A DNA stretch of 64,000 nucleotides from Algoriphagus boseongensis (lineage in GTDB: Bacteria; Bacteroidota; Bacteroidia; Cytophagales; Cyclobacteriaceae), in assembly GCF_004362805.1 (NCBI RefSeq), contig NZ_SNYF01000005.1, forward strand, positions 665,788 to 729,787, written 5' to 3'. Under the pieces are notes generated by a model. The model saw nothing but the letters and a program-made list of their open reading frames with translations. It was not told the origin of the DNA and searched no databases. A program made the translations under genes and the position numbers. Below, piece by piece: positions 1-9,608 of the stretch (positions are counted from its first letter, which is position 1; each line of letters begins with the position of its first letter).

Positions 1-321
1 AATAATCAGTCGGTCGTAAACCTAGTATTTCCTCCTAGATTAGGGACTAACTGGAACGGGAAAATCTATCAGGCTGAAGGGGATGATGAATTTGAAATTG
101 ATTTGGTTGAGGGGGATATTCTCCGTGTGAATCAAGAGGAATTCGATGATAAAGTGACCAAAAGGGATGTCCGTTTTGAGATTTTTCAAAAAAACATTGG
201 TTTGACGGAAGCGTTTTATGATGTAATTACCTATTGTTCGAGAAATGATTGTTTGGGAAATCAATTAATTGACGGTGGAAAGAAAATATCTATGAAGTTG
301 GTGGATAATGGAAAAAATTAA
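1..321 (+). CDS. Hypothetical protein, C-terminal part (5' truncated by window edge)
   Basis: The reading frame is open from base 1 to a TAA at 319-321, so only the last 106 residues are present. The fragment is acidic in its first half and carries two cysteines close together near the end (CSRNDC). I do not recognise the family. Its last 14 bases overlap the start of the S8 peptidase gene, which suggests the two are cotranscribed. A TTG at 103 could in principle be a start, but the frame stays open upstream with ordinary codon use, so a truncated longer gene is more likely. Confidence 0.6.
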   Translation, partial: NNQSVVNLVFPPRLGTNWNGKIYQAEGDDEFEIDLVEGDILRVNQEEFDDKVTKRDVRFEIFQKNIGLTEAFYDVITYCSRNDCLGNQLIDGGKKISMKLVDNGKN

Positions 322-1969
322 ATCAATACTGACCTTTCTATTTTTTACAGGGATAGGGATTTCTGCCTTTTCTCAGGATCGCTATACTGTCTATTATAAA
401 TTCAAACCTCAGAGTGAATTTTCTCTTCAGCAGCCTCAGGCTTTTCTGACTTCAAAGGCAATCCAAAGACGGCAAAGGGAAGGGCTTCAACTGGATAGTT
501 TGGATTTGCCTGTTTCCAAAAAATACACTGATCTCATTGGGAAAAATTCGAAGTACATTCTTTATCACAGCAAATGGTTGAATGCTTCAGTGGTAATCGC
601 TGATCAAAACCAATTAAAGGAAATTCAAAAACTCCCATTTGTTGAAAGAACAGAATTAGTTGCGATTGGATTTACCCCGCCTCCTTCGGCAAGATTAAAA
701 AACCTAATCAGAGCTTCGGCGACCACCACAGTAAATTGTGATACAAAGCTGAACGCTAGAATGGAGGAGGTAAATGAAAATTCCTATGATTTTCAGAATC
801 AGCTAATAGGGATTGATAAGATGCATAAAGAGGGATTTACTGGCAAAGGTGTGACCATTGCCGTTTTTGATGCAGGATTTCCTGGAGTAAATACGGCTAG
901 CGCTTTTACCCATTTGTTTACTAATAAGCAAATTGTTGGTCAAAAGGATGTAGTCAAGCCTTGGAATCCTCAGGTTTTTACAGATCATCCTCACGGAACA
1001 AATGTATTATCCCTCATTGGTGCTAAAGACGAAACCAAGTTGGTTTCAGGGGCTCATGGATCAGATTTTATTTTGGTAATCACAGAAGATGTAGCCACTG
1101 AGTATAGAATTGAAGAAATAAACTGGATTAGGGGTGCTGAGTTTGCGGATAGTTTGGGTGTAGATATTATCAGTAGCTCTGTTGGCTACTGGGATTTTGA
1201 TGATCCGAAAATGAACTATACGCTTGCTAATCTTGATGGAAAAACGGCTACTATTACCAAAGGAGCCAATATTGCTTCTCAAAAAGGAATCTTGGTTATC
1301 AATAGTGTAGGAAATTACGGTGCTGGGGGTGCCTCAACTTTAGTCGCTCCAGCTGATTCGAAAGAAGTATTAGCAATCGGATCGGTTACCAAAACTTCCA
1401 CTGTATCGGGGTTTAGTTCCAGAGGACCAACAGGGGACGGAAGGTTAAAGCCAGATTTGGCAGCATTTGGAGATAGTCCGGTTCTTATCAGAGCCAATGG
1501 TACAACAGCGGTATCCAGTGGGACTTCATTTTCTGCTCCTCAGGTAGCGGCCTTGGCAGCTGGACTTTGGGAGGCGAAACCTGAATGGAAAAGAGCACAA
1601 TTGATAGATGCTCTTTTACGAAGTGCCAGCCAATACAATTCCCCTGACAATTTATTGGGGTATGGTATTCCTGACTTTTTTAAAGCGTATTATGGAGAAA
1701 TTCTTTCTGCCCCTGAAGAAGATTCCGCATGGAAAATTTACCCTAATCCACTGGTTGAAAATGAGTTGAAGATCCAGTTCGGTTCAGGACTTGAAGGTAA
1801 TTTTGAACTTATAGATTTGAATGGTAAAGTGCTTATTGAAGCCGATTTGACCAGAAATGATTCCCGATCACCATTCCTAATTTCTCTAGAAAGTATAAAA
1901 CCTGGACTTTATCTGGTTAGATTTAGACAAGGAATAAATACCATTCAAACCAAATTAATCCGGCGATAA
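308..1969 (+). CDS. Secreted S8 family (subtilisin-like) serine peptidase with T9SS sorting domain
   Basis: An exported endopeptidase of 553 residues. An N-terminal signal peptide ends near AFSQ (about residue 22). A propeptide-like region of about 130 residues follows, then a subtilase domain with the full triad: Asp188 in VFDAGFPG, His229 in DHPHGTN and Ser407 in SGTSFSAP. The last 75 or so residues, from WKIYPNPL to the end, match a type A type IX secretion C-terminal domain, so the protein should cross the outer membrane through T9SS and be released or anchored at the surface. The ATG at 308 lies inside the upstream gene. Substrate is unknown; a nutritional or processing protease is likely. 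Confidence 0.93.
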   Translation: MEKIKSILTFLFFTGIGISAFSQDRYTVYYKFKPQSEFSLQQPQAFLTSKAIQRRQREGLQLDSLDLPVSKKYTDLIGKNSKYILYHSKWLNASVVIADQNQLKEIQKLPFVERTELVAIGFTPPPSARLKNLIRASATTTVNCDTKLNARMEEVNENSYDFQNQLIGIDKMHKEGFTGKGVTIAVFDAGFPGVNTASAFTHLFTNKQIVGQKDVVKPWNPQVFTDHPHGTNVLSLIGAKDETKLVSGAHGSDFILVITEDVATEYRIEEINWIRGAEFADSLGVDIISSSVGYWDFDDPKMNYTLANLDGKTATITKGANIASQKGILVINSVGNYGAGGASTLVAPADSKEVLAIGSVTKTSTVSGFSSRGPTGDGRLKPDLAAFGDSPVLIRANGTTAVSSGTSFSAPQVAALAAGLWEAKPEWKRAQLIDALLRSASQYNSPDNLLGYGIPDFFKAYYGEILSAPEEDSAWKIYPNPLVENELKIQFGSGLEGNFELIDLNGKVLIEADLTRNDSRSPFLISLESIKPGLYLVRFRQGINTIQTKLIRR

Positions 1970-2005
1970 GCATTGAAGAGCTGATTTGCCAAGAACTTAA
2001 GACTA

Positions 2006-2662
2006 ATGTTTCCACTAATTGCCCCATCCATTTTAGCTGCTGATTTTGCCAATCTTCAAAAGGAAGTAGAAATGCTTAATGCCTCAGATGCTGATTATAT
2101 CCATGTGGATATTATGGATGGAGTATTTGTGCCCAATATTTCTTTTGGGATTCCTGTCACCGAGGCTATCCATCGCCATGCAAAAAAGCCATTGGATGTG
2201 CATTTGATGATTACACAGCCTGAAAAATACCTAGAAGCCTTCAGGAAAGCAGGTGCAGAAACGATCTCTGTTCATTATGAAGCCTGCCCGCATCTCCATA
2301 GAACAATTCAGGAAATCAAAAGCCTTGGAGCTAAAGCGGGAGTTGCAATTAATCCCCACACACCAGCTGAATTGCTGTCGGAAATCATTGAGGATATAGA
2401 TTTGGTTTGTGTAATGTCTGTAAACCCCGGATTTGGTGGGCAGAAATTTATAGAAAACACCTATTCCAAAATTTCCAGAATCAAAGATTTGATTTTGGCA
2501 AAAAACTCCAAGGCCTTAATTGAGATCGATGGAGGAGTAAATCTTCAGAATGCACCATTTTTATTGGAAGTAGGTGCTGATGTTTTGGTTGCAGGAAGTT
2601 TTGTTTTTAATTCTACTGATCCTGAGGCAGTTATTTCCCAAATGAAAAAATTGAGGAAGTAA
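2006..2662 (+). CDS. rpe: Ribulose-phosphate 3-epimerase
   Basis: Interconverts D-ribulose 5-phosphate and D-xylulose 5-phosphate in the pentose phosphate pathway, in the cytoplasm. The 218-residue length is normal for the family. Visible signatures are the opening APSILAADF, the metal-binding and catalytic HVDIMDGVFVPN, VHLMI, the glycine-rich phosphate loop MSVNPGFGGQKF and the second catalytic Asp in IDGGVN. The gene starts 36 bases after the S8 peptidase stop and is followed by a 109-base gap, so it may be read partly from the upstream promoter. The ATG at 2006 gives the family's usual N-terminus. Confidence 0.96.
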   Translation: MFPLIAPSILAADFANLQKEVEMLNASDADYIHVDIMDGVFVPNISFGIPVTEAIHRHAKKPLDVHLMITQPEKYLEAFRKAGAETISVHYEACPHLHRTIQEIKSLGAKAGVAINPHTPAELLSEIIEDIDLVCVMSVNPGFGGQKFIENTYSKISRIKDLILAKNSKALIEIDGGVNLQNAPFLLEVGADVLVAGSFVFNSTDPEAVISQMKKLRK

Positions 2663-2771
2663 ATTCCGTCTACCGCTCATCATAAAATTCCTTAAAAGGT
2701 CAAATCTTACCTTGGATTTCCAAGCCTCAAAGGTTTTATTGAAAGTTGTATCAACTTAAATTAAGCTAACT

Positions 2772-3272
2772 ATGAGAAAAATTTGGATGTTTTTGGTTCT
2801 ATTTGGAGGTATGAGTGTAGTGTCTTTTGCACAGGAAGCGGCTTCTGAGGATGTTATTTCTGAGGAGGATTTGGAGAAATTCGCTAAAGTTGAGGTCATG
2901 ACTTCTCAATTTGTTGAAGCGAAAACAGAGGAGCTAAAAAATATGATTATCAACAACGAAGTGATCGATGGTGGGGCAAGATATAATGAAATTAAAGCTG
3001 CTTGGGGAGATGAGGCAAAAGAGGCCGAAATCAAATTGACAGACGAAGAAAGAGCTGCTTATAAGGCAATTAAAGATTTTCAGGACTCTCTTCAGCAATC
3101 AGTAGTGGATTACAAAACTGAATTGATTAAGAACGATGAGATCCTTGGTGTCTCTATTTATAACAAAGTAAATGGAGCTATCAAAGAAGATCCTACCATG
3201 AAGGAAAAGCTGGATCAGAAGATTGCTGAATTAAAAACCAAGGGAGATTCTACTGAAGGAGTAGGTAAATAA
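2772..3272 (+). CDS. Exported glutamate/lysine-rich protein of unknown function
   Basis: A 166-residue protein with a clear signal peptide (hydrophobic segment MFLVLFGGMSVVSFA, cleavage near residue 20) and a mature part rich in Glu and Lys that is predicted by eye to be almost wholly helical. There is no cysteine for lipidation. It is therefore probably a soluble periplasmic protein. I do not recognise a family. A strong intrinsic terminator lies just downstream (3294-3324), so the gene appears to end its transcription unit. Confidence 0.75.
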   Translation: MRKIWMFLVLFGGMSVVSFAQEAASEDVISEEDLEKFAKVEVMTSQFVEAKTEELKNMIINNEVIDGGARYNEIKAAWGDEAKEAEIKLTDEERAAYKAIKDFQDSLQQSVVDYKTELIKNDEILGVSIYNKVNGAIKEDPTMKEKLDQKIAELKTKGDSTEGVGK

Positions 3273-3293
3273 TTCTTCTTGGCAAAGGATTTG

Positions 3294-3324
3294 AAGAAGT
3301 CTCCCAAAAAGAGACTTCTTTTTT
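3294..3324 (+). terminator. Intrinsic terminator after the 2772-3272 gene
   Basis: A perfect 10-bp stem (3294-3303 with 3311-3320) encloses the 7-base loop CCAAAAA and is followed by a T run. Confidence 0.85.
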
Positions 3325-3362
3325 ATTTTACACCATTCTAAAGTTGGAATCGTTATACAGAT

Positions 3363-4385
3363 ATGTTTAAAAAGTATATACTCCCTGCCATTCTTTTGCT
3401 TGTTACCTTTTCGCAAAAATCATTTGCTCAGAATGAGGATATTTTTGGAATAAGTGAAAAAGCGAAAAACCCCAAAAGTGAATCTGGTGTAGGCAATGTG
3501 ACCCGAAATATCTTGGAGCTTTTTTCTCTTGAAATTTCAACTGGGGCTGCCTACCATCAAATGGGAATGAATTTTTTTTCTGAAAATCCAGGATTATATC
3601 CTTTAACTCAATTCCAGAATTTTGAGAATCCCTTGGATATCACTCCTGAAAATCCCTTGAGAATGACCGGAGGGGATTGGGTTTTGCCTTTGTTTAACGG
3701 AGGTGTAAGGGTCAATCTATTTAATATTCTTACCATAGGCGGGGGATATGGTATGGAGTGGGGTAAGCTTCCAACTTTGGAAGGTGGAGATTTTCGGTTT
3801 CCCATGGAAGGCCCTACCTATAAAATGAGCAAAACCTATGGCACAGTAGGTTTGGTATTGTATGACGCAAAAAGAAGACAGAGTTTTTTAAAGTGGAAGT
3901 ATAGACGGTACAGCTCCAATAACCTCTACATGCAATCGGAGCTAAGACAAAGAGCAAGACAGATCTACCCTTGGCGATTTATTTTGGAAGGAGAAATCGG
4001 AAATTTGAAATTGAAGGATGCCTACGACCCTGCTCTAGATCAACCAAACAATCTGTATGAACCTAGATTAGCAGTCTCTCCAGACCCTTATTTTGGAATG
4101 GGTTTAAGGATAGAAAGGGACTTTTCTGAATACACTAAAATGTTTATAAAGGGTGGTGCAGACTTTAGGAAGTTTACGTATTCATCCAATGATTTTTCTG
4201 AAATCCAATCACTTACTCAAAACCTTTATGGACTGCAAGTAGGTGTAGCCATCAAAATCCCAGGTACAAAACGTTGCAAAATTCAAGGCTGCGGAGTAGT
4301 GATGAAACACCTGCACGATGGAATAGAATATCGGGGTAGCGGTATATTCCAATTGCAAAATCGAAAAATCGGACAATGGTATTGA
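3363..4385 (+). CDS. Exported protein of unknown function, probable outer-membrane associated
   Basis: A 340-residue protein. The N-terminus has a signal peptide (ILPAILLLVTFSQKSFAQ, cleavage near residue 22). The middle alternates aromatic and polar residues in the manner of beta strands (for example GGGYGMEWG, GTVGLVLY, MFIKGGADFRKFTY). The C-terminus carries a short CKIQGC motif and ends in a basic tail. I recall similar C-termini in other Bacteroidota hypotheticals but cannot name a family. It stands alone between two terminators, so it is probably monocistronic. Confidence 0.75.
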   Translation: MFKKYILPAILLLVTFSQKSFAQNEDIFGISEKAKNPKSESGVGNVTRNILELFSLEISTGAAYHQMGMNFFSENPGLYPLTQFQNFENPLDITPENPLRMTGGDWVLPLFNGGVRVNLFNILTIGGGYGMEWGKLPTLEGGDFRFPMEGPTYKMSKTYGTVGLVLYDAKRRQSFLKWKYRRYSSNNLYMQSELRQRARQIYPWRFILEGEIGNLKLKDAYDPALDQPNNLYEPRLAVSPDPYFGMGLRIERDFSEYTKMFIKGGADFRKFTYSSNDFSEIQSLTQNLYGLQVGVAIKIPGTKRCKIQGCGVVMKHLHDGIEYRGSGIFQLQNRKIGQWY

Positions 4386-4411
4386 TGCCAAAATAGCTAG
4401 TTTTACTTTCG

Positions 4412-4440
4412 GACCAGGGTTTTATTACCTTGGTCTTTTT
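4412..4440 (+). terminator. Intrinsic terminator upstream of gyrA
   Basis: An 8-bp stem with one G-T wobble (4412-4419 with 4428-4435), an 8-base AT loop and five T residues. It insulates gyrA from the preceding gene. Confidence 0.75.
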
Positions 4441-4480
4441 ACTATCTTGCAGCCTTATTTGACGCGCGAAAAAGCACTAT

Positions 4481-7000
4481 ATGGCCCAAGGAGAAAACGA
4501 GCACATTATACCTATTAACATTGAGGAGGAAATGCGGGGAGCCTACATCGATTATTCGATGTCGGTTATTGTTTCAAGAGCACTTCCAGATGTACGAGAC
4601 GGATTAAAGCCAGTTCACCGAAGAATCCTTTATGGAATGCAGGAACTGGGAGTTTTACACAACAAGCCTTATAAAAAATCTGCCAGAATTGTTGGGGAAG
4701 TATTGGGTAAGTATCACCCACATGGAGACTCAGCAGTTTATGATACCATGGTTCGTATGGCCCAAGAATGGTCACTACGCTATCCTATGGTAGATGGTCA
4801 AGGTAACTTTGGTTCTATCGATGGGGATAATCCAGCAGCGATGCGATATACCGAGGCAAGACTGAGAAGGATTGCTGAGGAAATGTTGGTTGACATCAAT
4901 AAAGAAACCGTTGATTTCCAATTCAACTTTGATGACTCTCTAAAAGAACCAACCGTTCTTCCTGCAAAAGTACCTGCACTTTTATTGAATGGAGCCTCTG
5001 GTATTGCGGTAGGTATGGCTACCAATATGGCCCCTCACAACCTAGGTGAGATTATCGATGGCACTATTGCCTATATAGATAACCGTGATATTACAGTTTC
5101 TGAGTTGATGCAGTACATCACCGCTCCAGATTTCCCTACTGGAGGTATTATCTATGGATACAATGGAGTTAAAGCTGCTTTTGAAACTGGTCGTGGCCGA
5201 ATTGTAATTCGGGGTAAGGCGAATGTTGAAATCAAGGATGGTGGAAATAAGGAAATGATTGTCATTACCGAGATTCCATACATGGTCAATAAAGCCAACA
5301 TGGTTGAAAAGACCGCCCAATTGATCAATGAGAAAAAGATTGACGGGATATCAGCTATTCGAGACGAATCTGACCGATCTGGTATGCGTATCGTTTATGA
5401 ATTGAAGCGAGATGCAGTTGCCAGTGTGGTTCTAAATAATCTTTACAAGCAAACTGGTCTTCAGACTTCATTCTCAGTAAACAACGTTGCTCTTGTAAAA
5501 GGTAGACCGTTAACGCTGAATTTGAAAGACCTCATTGTTCACTATGTAAGCCATAGACATGAGGTCGTTGTAAGAAGAACTGAGTATGAATTAAGAGAAG
5601 CTGAGAAAAGAGCGCATATCCTCGAAGGCTATTTGATCGCACTAGATCATTTGGACGAGGTTATTGCTTTGATCAGAAATTCTGCAGATCCTGAAACAGC
5701 AAGAAATGGATTGATGGAGAAGTTTTCTCTAAGTGAGATTCAGGCCAGAGCCATTTTGGATATGAGACTTCAACGTCTTACCGGAATGGAGCGCGACAAA
5801 ATCATTCAGGAATACAAGGAAATCATGGCATTGATCGAGGAATTAAAAGAAATCCTCGCCAATGAAGATAAGCGAATGGAGATCATCAAGACGGAGCTTA
5901 AAGAAATGAAGGACCGTTATGCTGATGACAGACGCACAGAAATCGAGCACAACGCGGAAGACTTCAGCTATGAAGACATGATTCCAAATGAGGAAGTAGT
6001 GATCACTGTTTCTCATCAAGGATATGTGAAGCGTACCGTTTTGACAGAATATCGTACCCAAGGTAGAGGAGGGGTTGGTTCAAGAGGGGTGTCTACCAAG
6101 GATGACGACTGGACAGAATATCTATTTACTGCTTCTACGCATAATTACCTTCTGATCTTCACAGATAAGGGCAAGCTGTTCTGGCTTAAGACTTATGCTA
6201 TTCCTGAAGGCTCCAAAACTTCAAAAGGCCGTCCAATCCAAAACTTGATCAATATTGAATCTGATGATAAAATCAGATCAATTATTCAGGTGGATGACTT
6301 GAACGATCAGGATTATATCAACAATCATTTCTTGGTGATGATTACCAAGAAGGGGATTATCAAGAAAACTACCTTAGAGCAATATTCCAGACCTCGATCA
6401 AACGGAATTATTGCCTTGAATATCAGAGAGGACGATCAGTTGGTCAATGTAAACATGACCAATGGAGCTCAGCATATTGTGATTGCCGCAAAATCTGGTA
6501 GAGCAATTCACTTCCCTGAATCAGCGGTAAGACCAATGGGAAGAACAGCTACCGGTGTAAAAGCCATCACGTTAAATGATGATAATGATTTTGTCATTGG
6601 CATGGTTTGTGCCTCGGAGGAAAATGCAACTCTGCTGGTAGTGTCAGAAAAAGGATACGGAAAAAGATCCCTCCTTGATGAATATCGAATCACCAATAGA
6701 GGTGGAAAAGGTGTCAAAGCAATGAATGTTACCGATAAAACAGGAGCATTAGTCGCTATAAAAGAAGTAGTTGACACCGATGACCTAATGATTATCAATA
6801 AGTCCGGAATCATAATCAGGATTTCAATGGATCAATTGAGAGTAATGGGTAGAGCCACTCAGGGGGTAAGATTGATTCGAGTGGGAGAAGGAGATGAGAT
6901 TTCTTCTGTCGAAAAAATTTCAAGAGAAGAAGACGAAAATGAAGATTCTTCCGATCTTGCGACCGATTCCACTGAATCTACCGAAGAAGTAACTGAATAA
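4481..7000 (+). CDS. gyrA: DNA gyrase subunit A
   Basis: The breakage-reunion subunit of gyrase, which introduces negative supercoils with GyrB. The 839-residue length fits GyrA. The active-site tyrosine is Tyr123 in AAMRYTEAR. The quinolone-resistance region reads [11 protein letters not shown], with Ser84 and Asp88 in the positions of E. coli Ser83 and Asp87, which is the susceptible-type pair. The C-terminal domain has a GyrA box (QGRGGVG), the element that separates gyrase from topoisomerase IV ParC. The tail is acidic and Ser/Glu-rich. The gene follows a terminator and is followed after 24 bases by a TPR gene, with which it is probably cotranscribed. Confidence 0.97.
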   Translation: MAQGENEHIIPINIEEEMRGAYIDYSMSVIVSRALPDVRDGLKPVHRRILYGMQELGVLHNKPYKKSARIVGEVLGKYHPHGDSAVYDTMVRMAQEWSLRYPMVDGQGNFGSIDGDNPAAMRYTEARLRRIAEEMLVDINKETVDFQFNFDDSLKEPTVLPAKVPALLLNGASGIAVGMATNMAPHNLGEIIDGTIAYIDNRDITVSELMQYITAPDFPTGGIIYGYNGVKAAFETGRGRIVIRGKANVEIKDGGNKEMIVITEIPYMVNKANMVEKTAQLINEKKIDGISAIRDESDRSGMRIVYELKRDAVASVVLNNLYKQTGLQTSFSVNNVALVKGRPLTLNLKDLIVHYVSHRHEVVVRRTEYELREAEKRAHILEGYLIALDHLDEVIALIRNSADPETARNGLMEKFSLSEIQARAILDMRLQRLTGMERDKIIQEYKEIMALIEELKEILANEDKRMEIIKTELKEMKDRYADDRRTEIEHNAEDFSYEDMIPNEEVVITVSHQGYVKRTVLTEYRTQGRGGVGSRGVSTKDDDWTEYLFTASTHNYLLIFTDKGKLFWLKTYAIPEGSKTSKGRPIQNLINIESDDKIRSIIQVDDLNDQDYINNHFLVMITKKGIIKKTTLEQYSRPRSNGIIALNIREDDQLVNVNMTNGAQHIVIAAKSGRAIHFPESAVRPMGRTATGVKAITLNDDNDFVIGMVCASEENATLLVVSEKGYGKRSLLDEYRITNRGGKGVKAMNVTDKTGALVAIKEVVDTDDLMIINKSGIIIRISMDQLRVMGRATQGVRLIRVGEGDEISSVEKISREEDENEDSSDLATDSTESTEEVTE

Positions 7001-7024
7001 CCAAACAAATAAGAACAAACGCTA

Positions 7025-8233
7025 ATGAAAAAGCTGATTCTCTCAATAGCTCTAGTGGGTGCTGCCACTTTTGCTTTTGGACAAAAAAAGGTGGTGCGAG
7101 AAGCCGAAAAAGGATTTAAATCTGGTGACTTGGCTGCTGCACTTACAGCAATTGACGCTGCTACAACTAACCCTGAAACTAGTGGCGATCCAACAACATT
7201 TCTTCTTAAGGCTCAGATCCAAACCAAAATGTTTGGCGCTGATTCCACTAACACGATGGAAACCCTTGAGATAGGAAATGCTGCCTACGCTACATTTGAG
7301 AAAACCATGGAAATGGCAGGTGGCGACAAAGCTTCTGCTGCTGGAAAAGGCGTATATGCAGAGGAATTGCCAGGTATTCCTGAAAATCTTCGTCCTTATT
7401 CTATCAATTCTTTGAAGAATCTTTCTTTCGACAAAGCAATTGAGAGATACAATGAAGAGGATCTAGAGATGGCTTATGAATTCTTCAACCTTGCCGGAGA
7501 AATCGATAAGACTGACTCTACTATTCATTACAATGCAGGTTTCCTTGCCAATGACTTAGGTAGATTTGAAGATGCTAAGAAGCATTTCAATTATCTATTT
7601 GCATTGCCTGACTACAACAAATTGAATGCTTACTATTTCATGGTTCAAATTCTAAGTACTGAGGAGCAAAATCCAGAAGGTGCTTATGACATGGTAACTA
7701 AGGCTAGATTAGAATATCCAGAGGATAAAGTTTTGGCCGAGTATGAAATCCAGTTGTTGCTTCAGTTAAACAGAATGGATCAGGCTATGGCTCAAATCAA
7801 AGAAGCTTTGGCAAATGATCCAAACAACCCAGGTTTGTGGTTGAGATCTGGATACTTGAAAGAGCAATCAGGAGACGTAGATGGTGGTTTGGCTGATTAC
7901 AAAAAGTCAGTTGAAATTGATCCTGAGTTCTATCAAGGTAATTATTACACAGGAGCTTTGCTTTTGGAAATGTCTACTAAAATGTTAAATTCACTTAACG
8001 ATCTATCTGATGCTGAGTGGGAAAAGCAGTCTCCAATTGTAGGTGCAAAAGCTGATGAAAACTACAGAGAAGCTGCAAAATATTTCACTAAAGCTTCTGA
8101 GCTTCAGCCTGAAAATACCGATGTGATGATCATTCTTTTCCAGGTTCATACAAGATTGAAAAATACTGCTGAAGCAGAAAAATATAACCAAAAGCTAATC
8201 CAGCTTTTAGGACCAAATTGGATGGATAATTAA
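7025..8233 (+). CDS. Exported tetratricopeptide-repeat protein
   Basis: A 402-residue protein with a signal peptide (LILSIALVGAATFAFG, cleavage near residue 19). Repeated helix pairs of TPR type follow, the clearest being around MAYEFFNLAGEIDKTDSTIHYNAG, the LNRMDQAMAQIKEALANDPNNPGL block and the VDGGLADYKKSVEIDPEF block. It should act as a periplasmic protein-protein scaffold; the partner is not visible. It sits 24 bases after gyrA with no terminator between, and a strong terminator follows. Pairing of gyrA with a TPR gene is, from memory, common in this phylum; the functional reason is unclear. Confidence 0.85.
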   Translation: MKKLILSIALVGAATFAFGQKKVVREAEKGFKSGDLAAALTAIDAATTNPETSGDPTTFLLKAQIQTKMFGADSTNTMETLEIGNAAYATFEKTMEMAGGDKASAAGKGVYAEELPGIPENLRPYSINSLKNLSFDKAIERYNEEDLEMAYEFFNLAGEIDKTDSTIHYNAGFLANDLGRFEDAKKHFNYLFALPDYNKLNAYYFMVQILSTEEQNPEGAYDMVTKARLEYPEDKVLAEYEIQLLLQLNRMDQAMAQIKEALANDPNNPGLWLRSGYLKEQSGDVDGGLADYKKSVEIDPEFYQGNYYTGALLLEMSTKMLNSLNDLSDAEWEKQSPIVGAKADENYREAAKYFTKASELQPENTDVMIILFQVHTRLKNTAEAEKYNQKLIQLLGPNWMDN

Positions 8234-8254
8234 TAATTACCCTTCAAAAAGATT

Positions 8255-8287
8255 AAATAGACCGGATTTATTCCGGTCTATTTTTTT
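8255..8287 (+). terminator. Intrinsic terminator of the gyrA-TPR unit
   Basis: A perfect 11-bp stem (8256-8266 with 8272-8282) around the loop TTTAT, with flanking A and T runs. Confidence 0.88.
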
Positions 8288-8361
8288 AATATAGAAGTGG
8301 TATTCAATTCCTTATCTAGATTAAAAATGATTTTTAAATTTTGATTAAGAGGTTTTGGCAA

Positions 8362-9519
8362 ATGAGCAGGTTAATGACCCTTTCTACTTTTACTTCTAAA
8401 AGATTTGGTTTTAAAGTATACCCCTTGCTCATGGGTTTAGCTTTCATTTTTTCCTTTTCCTCCTTTGCTCAGTCTGAATTTCAAAAATCCTTTAATTTCT
8501 CACTAGAATCAGGCCCTTTGCTAAGTAATGGGACAGATTGGGGAAATGAAATAAAAGACCTAGTAAAGTATCGGGCAGTTGATTTTCAACTAGCCTGGAG
8601 AAAAAACACCAAAACGATCTATAATTCCTTATATCGTTATCCAACATTTGGAATAGGATATAACTCATCCATTCTTTATGAGAAAGAAATCGGAAGGCCA
8701 ATGGCTATTTATGGATTTTTTGAAATTCCTTTCTCTCGTCCGAACCAAAACAAATTGAATTTTGGCTATTTCAGCCAGATGGGATTAGGGTTTAATCTTA
8801 AGCCTTTTGATCCCGATTTAAATCCCAACAACTTATATATCGGTTCCTATTTGAACTGTTACGCCTATCTAGGTGGATATGCCAAATATGCCATCCATGA
8901 ACGGGTAGATATTCGCGCAAGCTTTGGGTTAAAGCACTTTTCCAATGGTTCAATAAAAAAACCAAACTCAGGGATTAATCTCTTTCCTCTCAAGGTGGGA
9001 GTTTCTATCAAATTGGGAGAAATAAAGCCCATTCCCTACGACAGGTTTGAAATTCCTTCCAAAGAGTTAAAAAAGTATTGGAATTTTTCTCTTTATACAG
9101 GAATGAAAAGTTATGAGATCAATGATCCAAGCTATTTTAGGGGAGGAGTAGGAGTTAATTACTTGTTTGAGCCTGCGTATAAGTATAGACTTGGATTAGG
9201 TCTTGACTTTTTTTGGGCCCAAGGGATGGATCAAAGAATCCCTGGAAATGAATACGGTTTTAAAGACCAAACATCATTGGCTGTCGTCGGTTCTTGGGAA
9301 TGGCAACTCACAGAAAAACTCTATGTACCAATAGGACTTGGAGTTTACCTGTATAGAAACGAGCTAAACCAGGAGTTTACGGGATATTATGAGCGGATAG
9401 GGGCAAGGTATCGATTTGACAATAATATGTTCGCGGGGCTTCAGATTAAAGCCCATAAAGCAAAAGCTGACTTTTTTGAATTTACAGTGGGGTACACGAT
9501 CCAATCTGGAGAAAAGTGA
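8362..9519 (+). CDS. Acyloxyacyl hydrolase / PagL-like lipid A deacylase family
   Basis: Predicted outer-membrane esterase that removes an acyl chain from lipid A or a related glycolipid. The signal peptide ends at SSFAQ and the rest alternates like a small barrel. The diagnostic motif is GLKHFSNGS...KPNSGIN, giving His192 and Ser194 as the likely catalytic His-x-Ser pair of the PagL family; I could not place the third catalytic residue with certainty. About 385 residues is longer than PagL itself, with an extra C-terminal barrel-like half. The frame is open from a TTG at 8341; I chose the ATG at 8362, and an ATG at 8374 is an alternative. The PIG-L gene downstream suggests shared glycolipid chemistry, which is inference. 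Confidence 0.75.
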   Translation: MSRLMTLSTFTSKRFGFKVYPLLMGLAFIFSFSSFAQSEFQKSFNFSLESGPLLSNGTDWGNEIKDLVKYRAVDFQLAWRKNTKTIYNSLYRYPTFGIGYNSSILYEKEIGRPMAIYGFFEIPFSRPNQNKLNFGYFSQMGLGFNLKPFDPDLNPNNLYIGSYLNCYAYLGGYAKYAIHERVDIRASFGLKHFSNGSIKKPNSGINLFPLKVGVSIKLGEIKPIPYDRFEIPSKELKKYWNFSLYTGMKSYEINDPSYFRGGVGVNYLFEPAYKYRLGLGLDFFWAQGMDQRIPGNEYGFKDQTSLAVVGSWEWQLTEKLYVPIGLGVYLYRNELNQEFTGYYERIGARYRFDNNMFAGLQIKAHKAKADFFEFTVGYTIQSGEK

Positions 9520-9608
9520 TTGGTTCGGACAGTATCTCGTCCGATGGTAAAAAAAAGTTTTTTTTCCTTAGCCATACCTATAGCTTAGTGGGTCAATTTA
9601 TTACCCCT

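Noticed and set aside
4433..4461. Possible gyrA promoter (TTG, 21 bases, CTTATTTG)
   Set aside because: The -7 box lacks the TA and overlaps the tail of the terminator; too weak to annotate.
9516..9608. N-terminal extension of the PIG-L protein from GTG 9516
   Set aside because: It would bury the signal peptide 31 residues inside; the ATG at 9609 starts it correctly. The extension also crosses A and T homopolymer runs.
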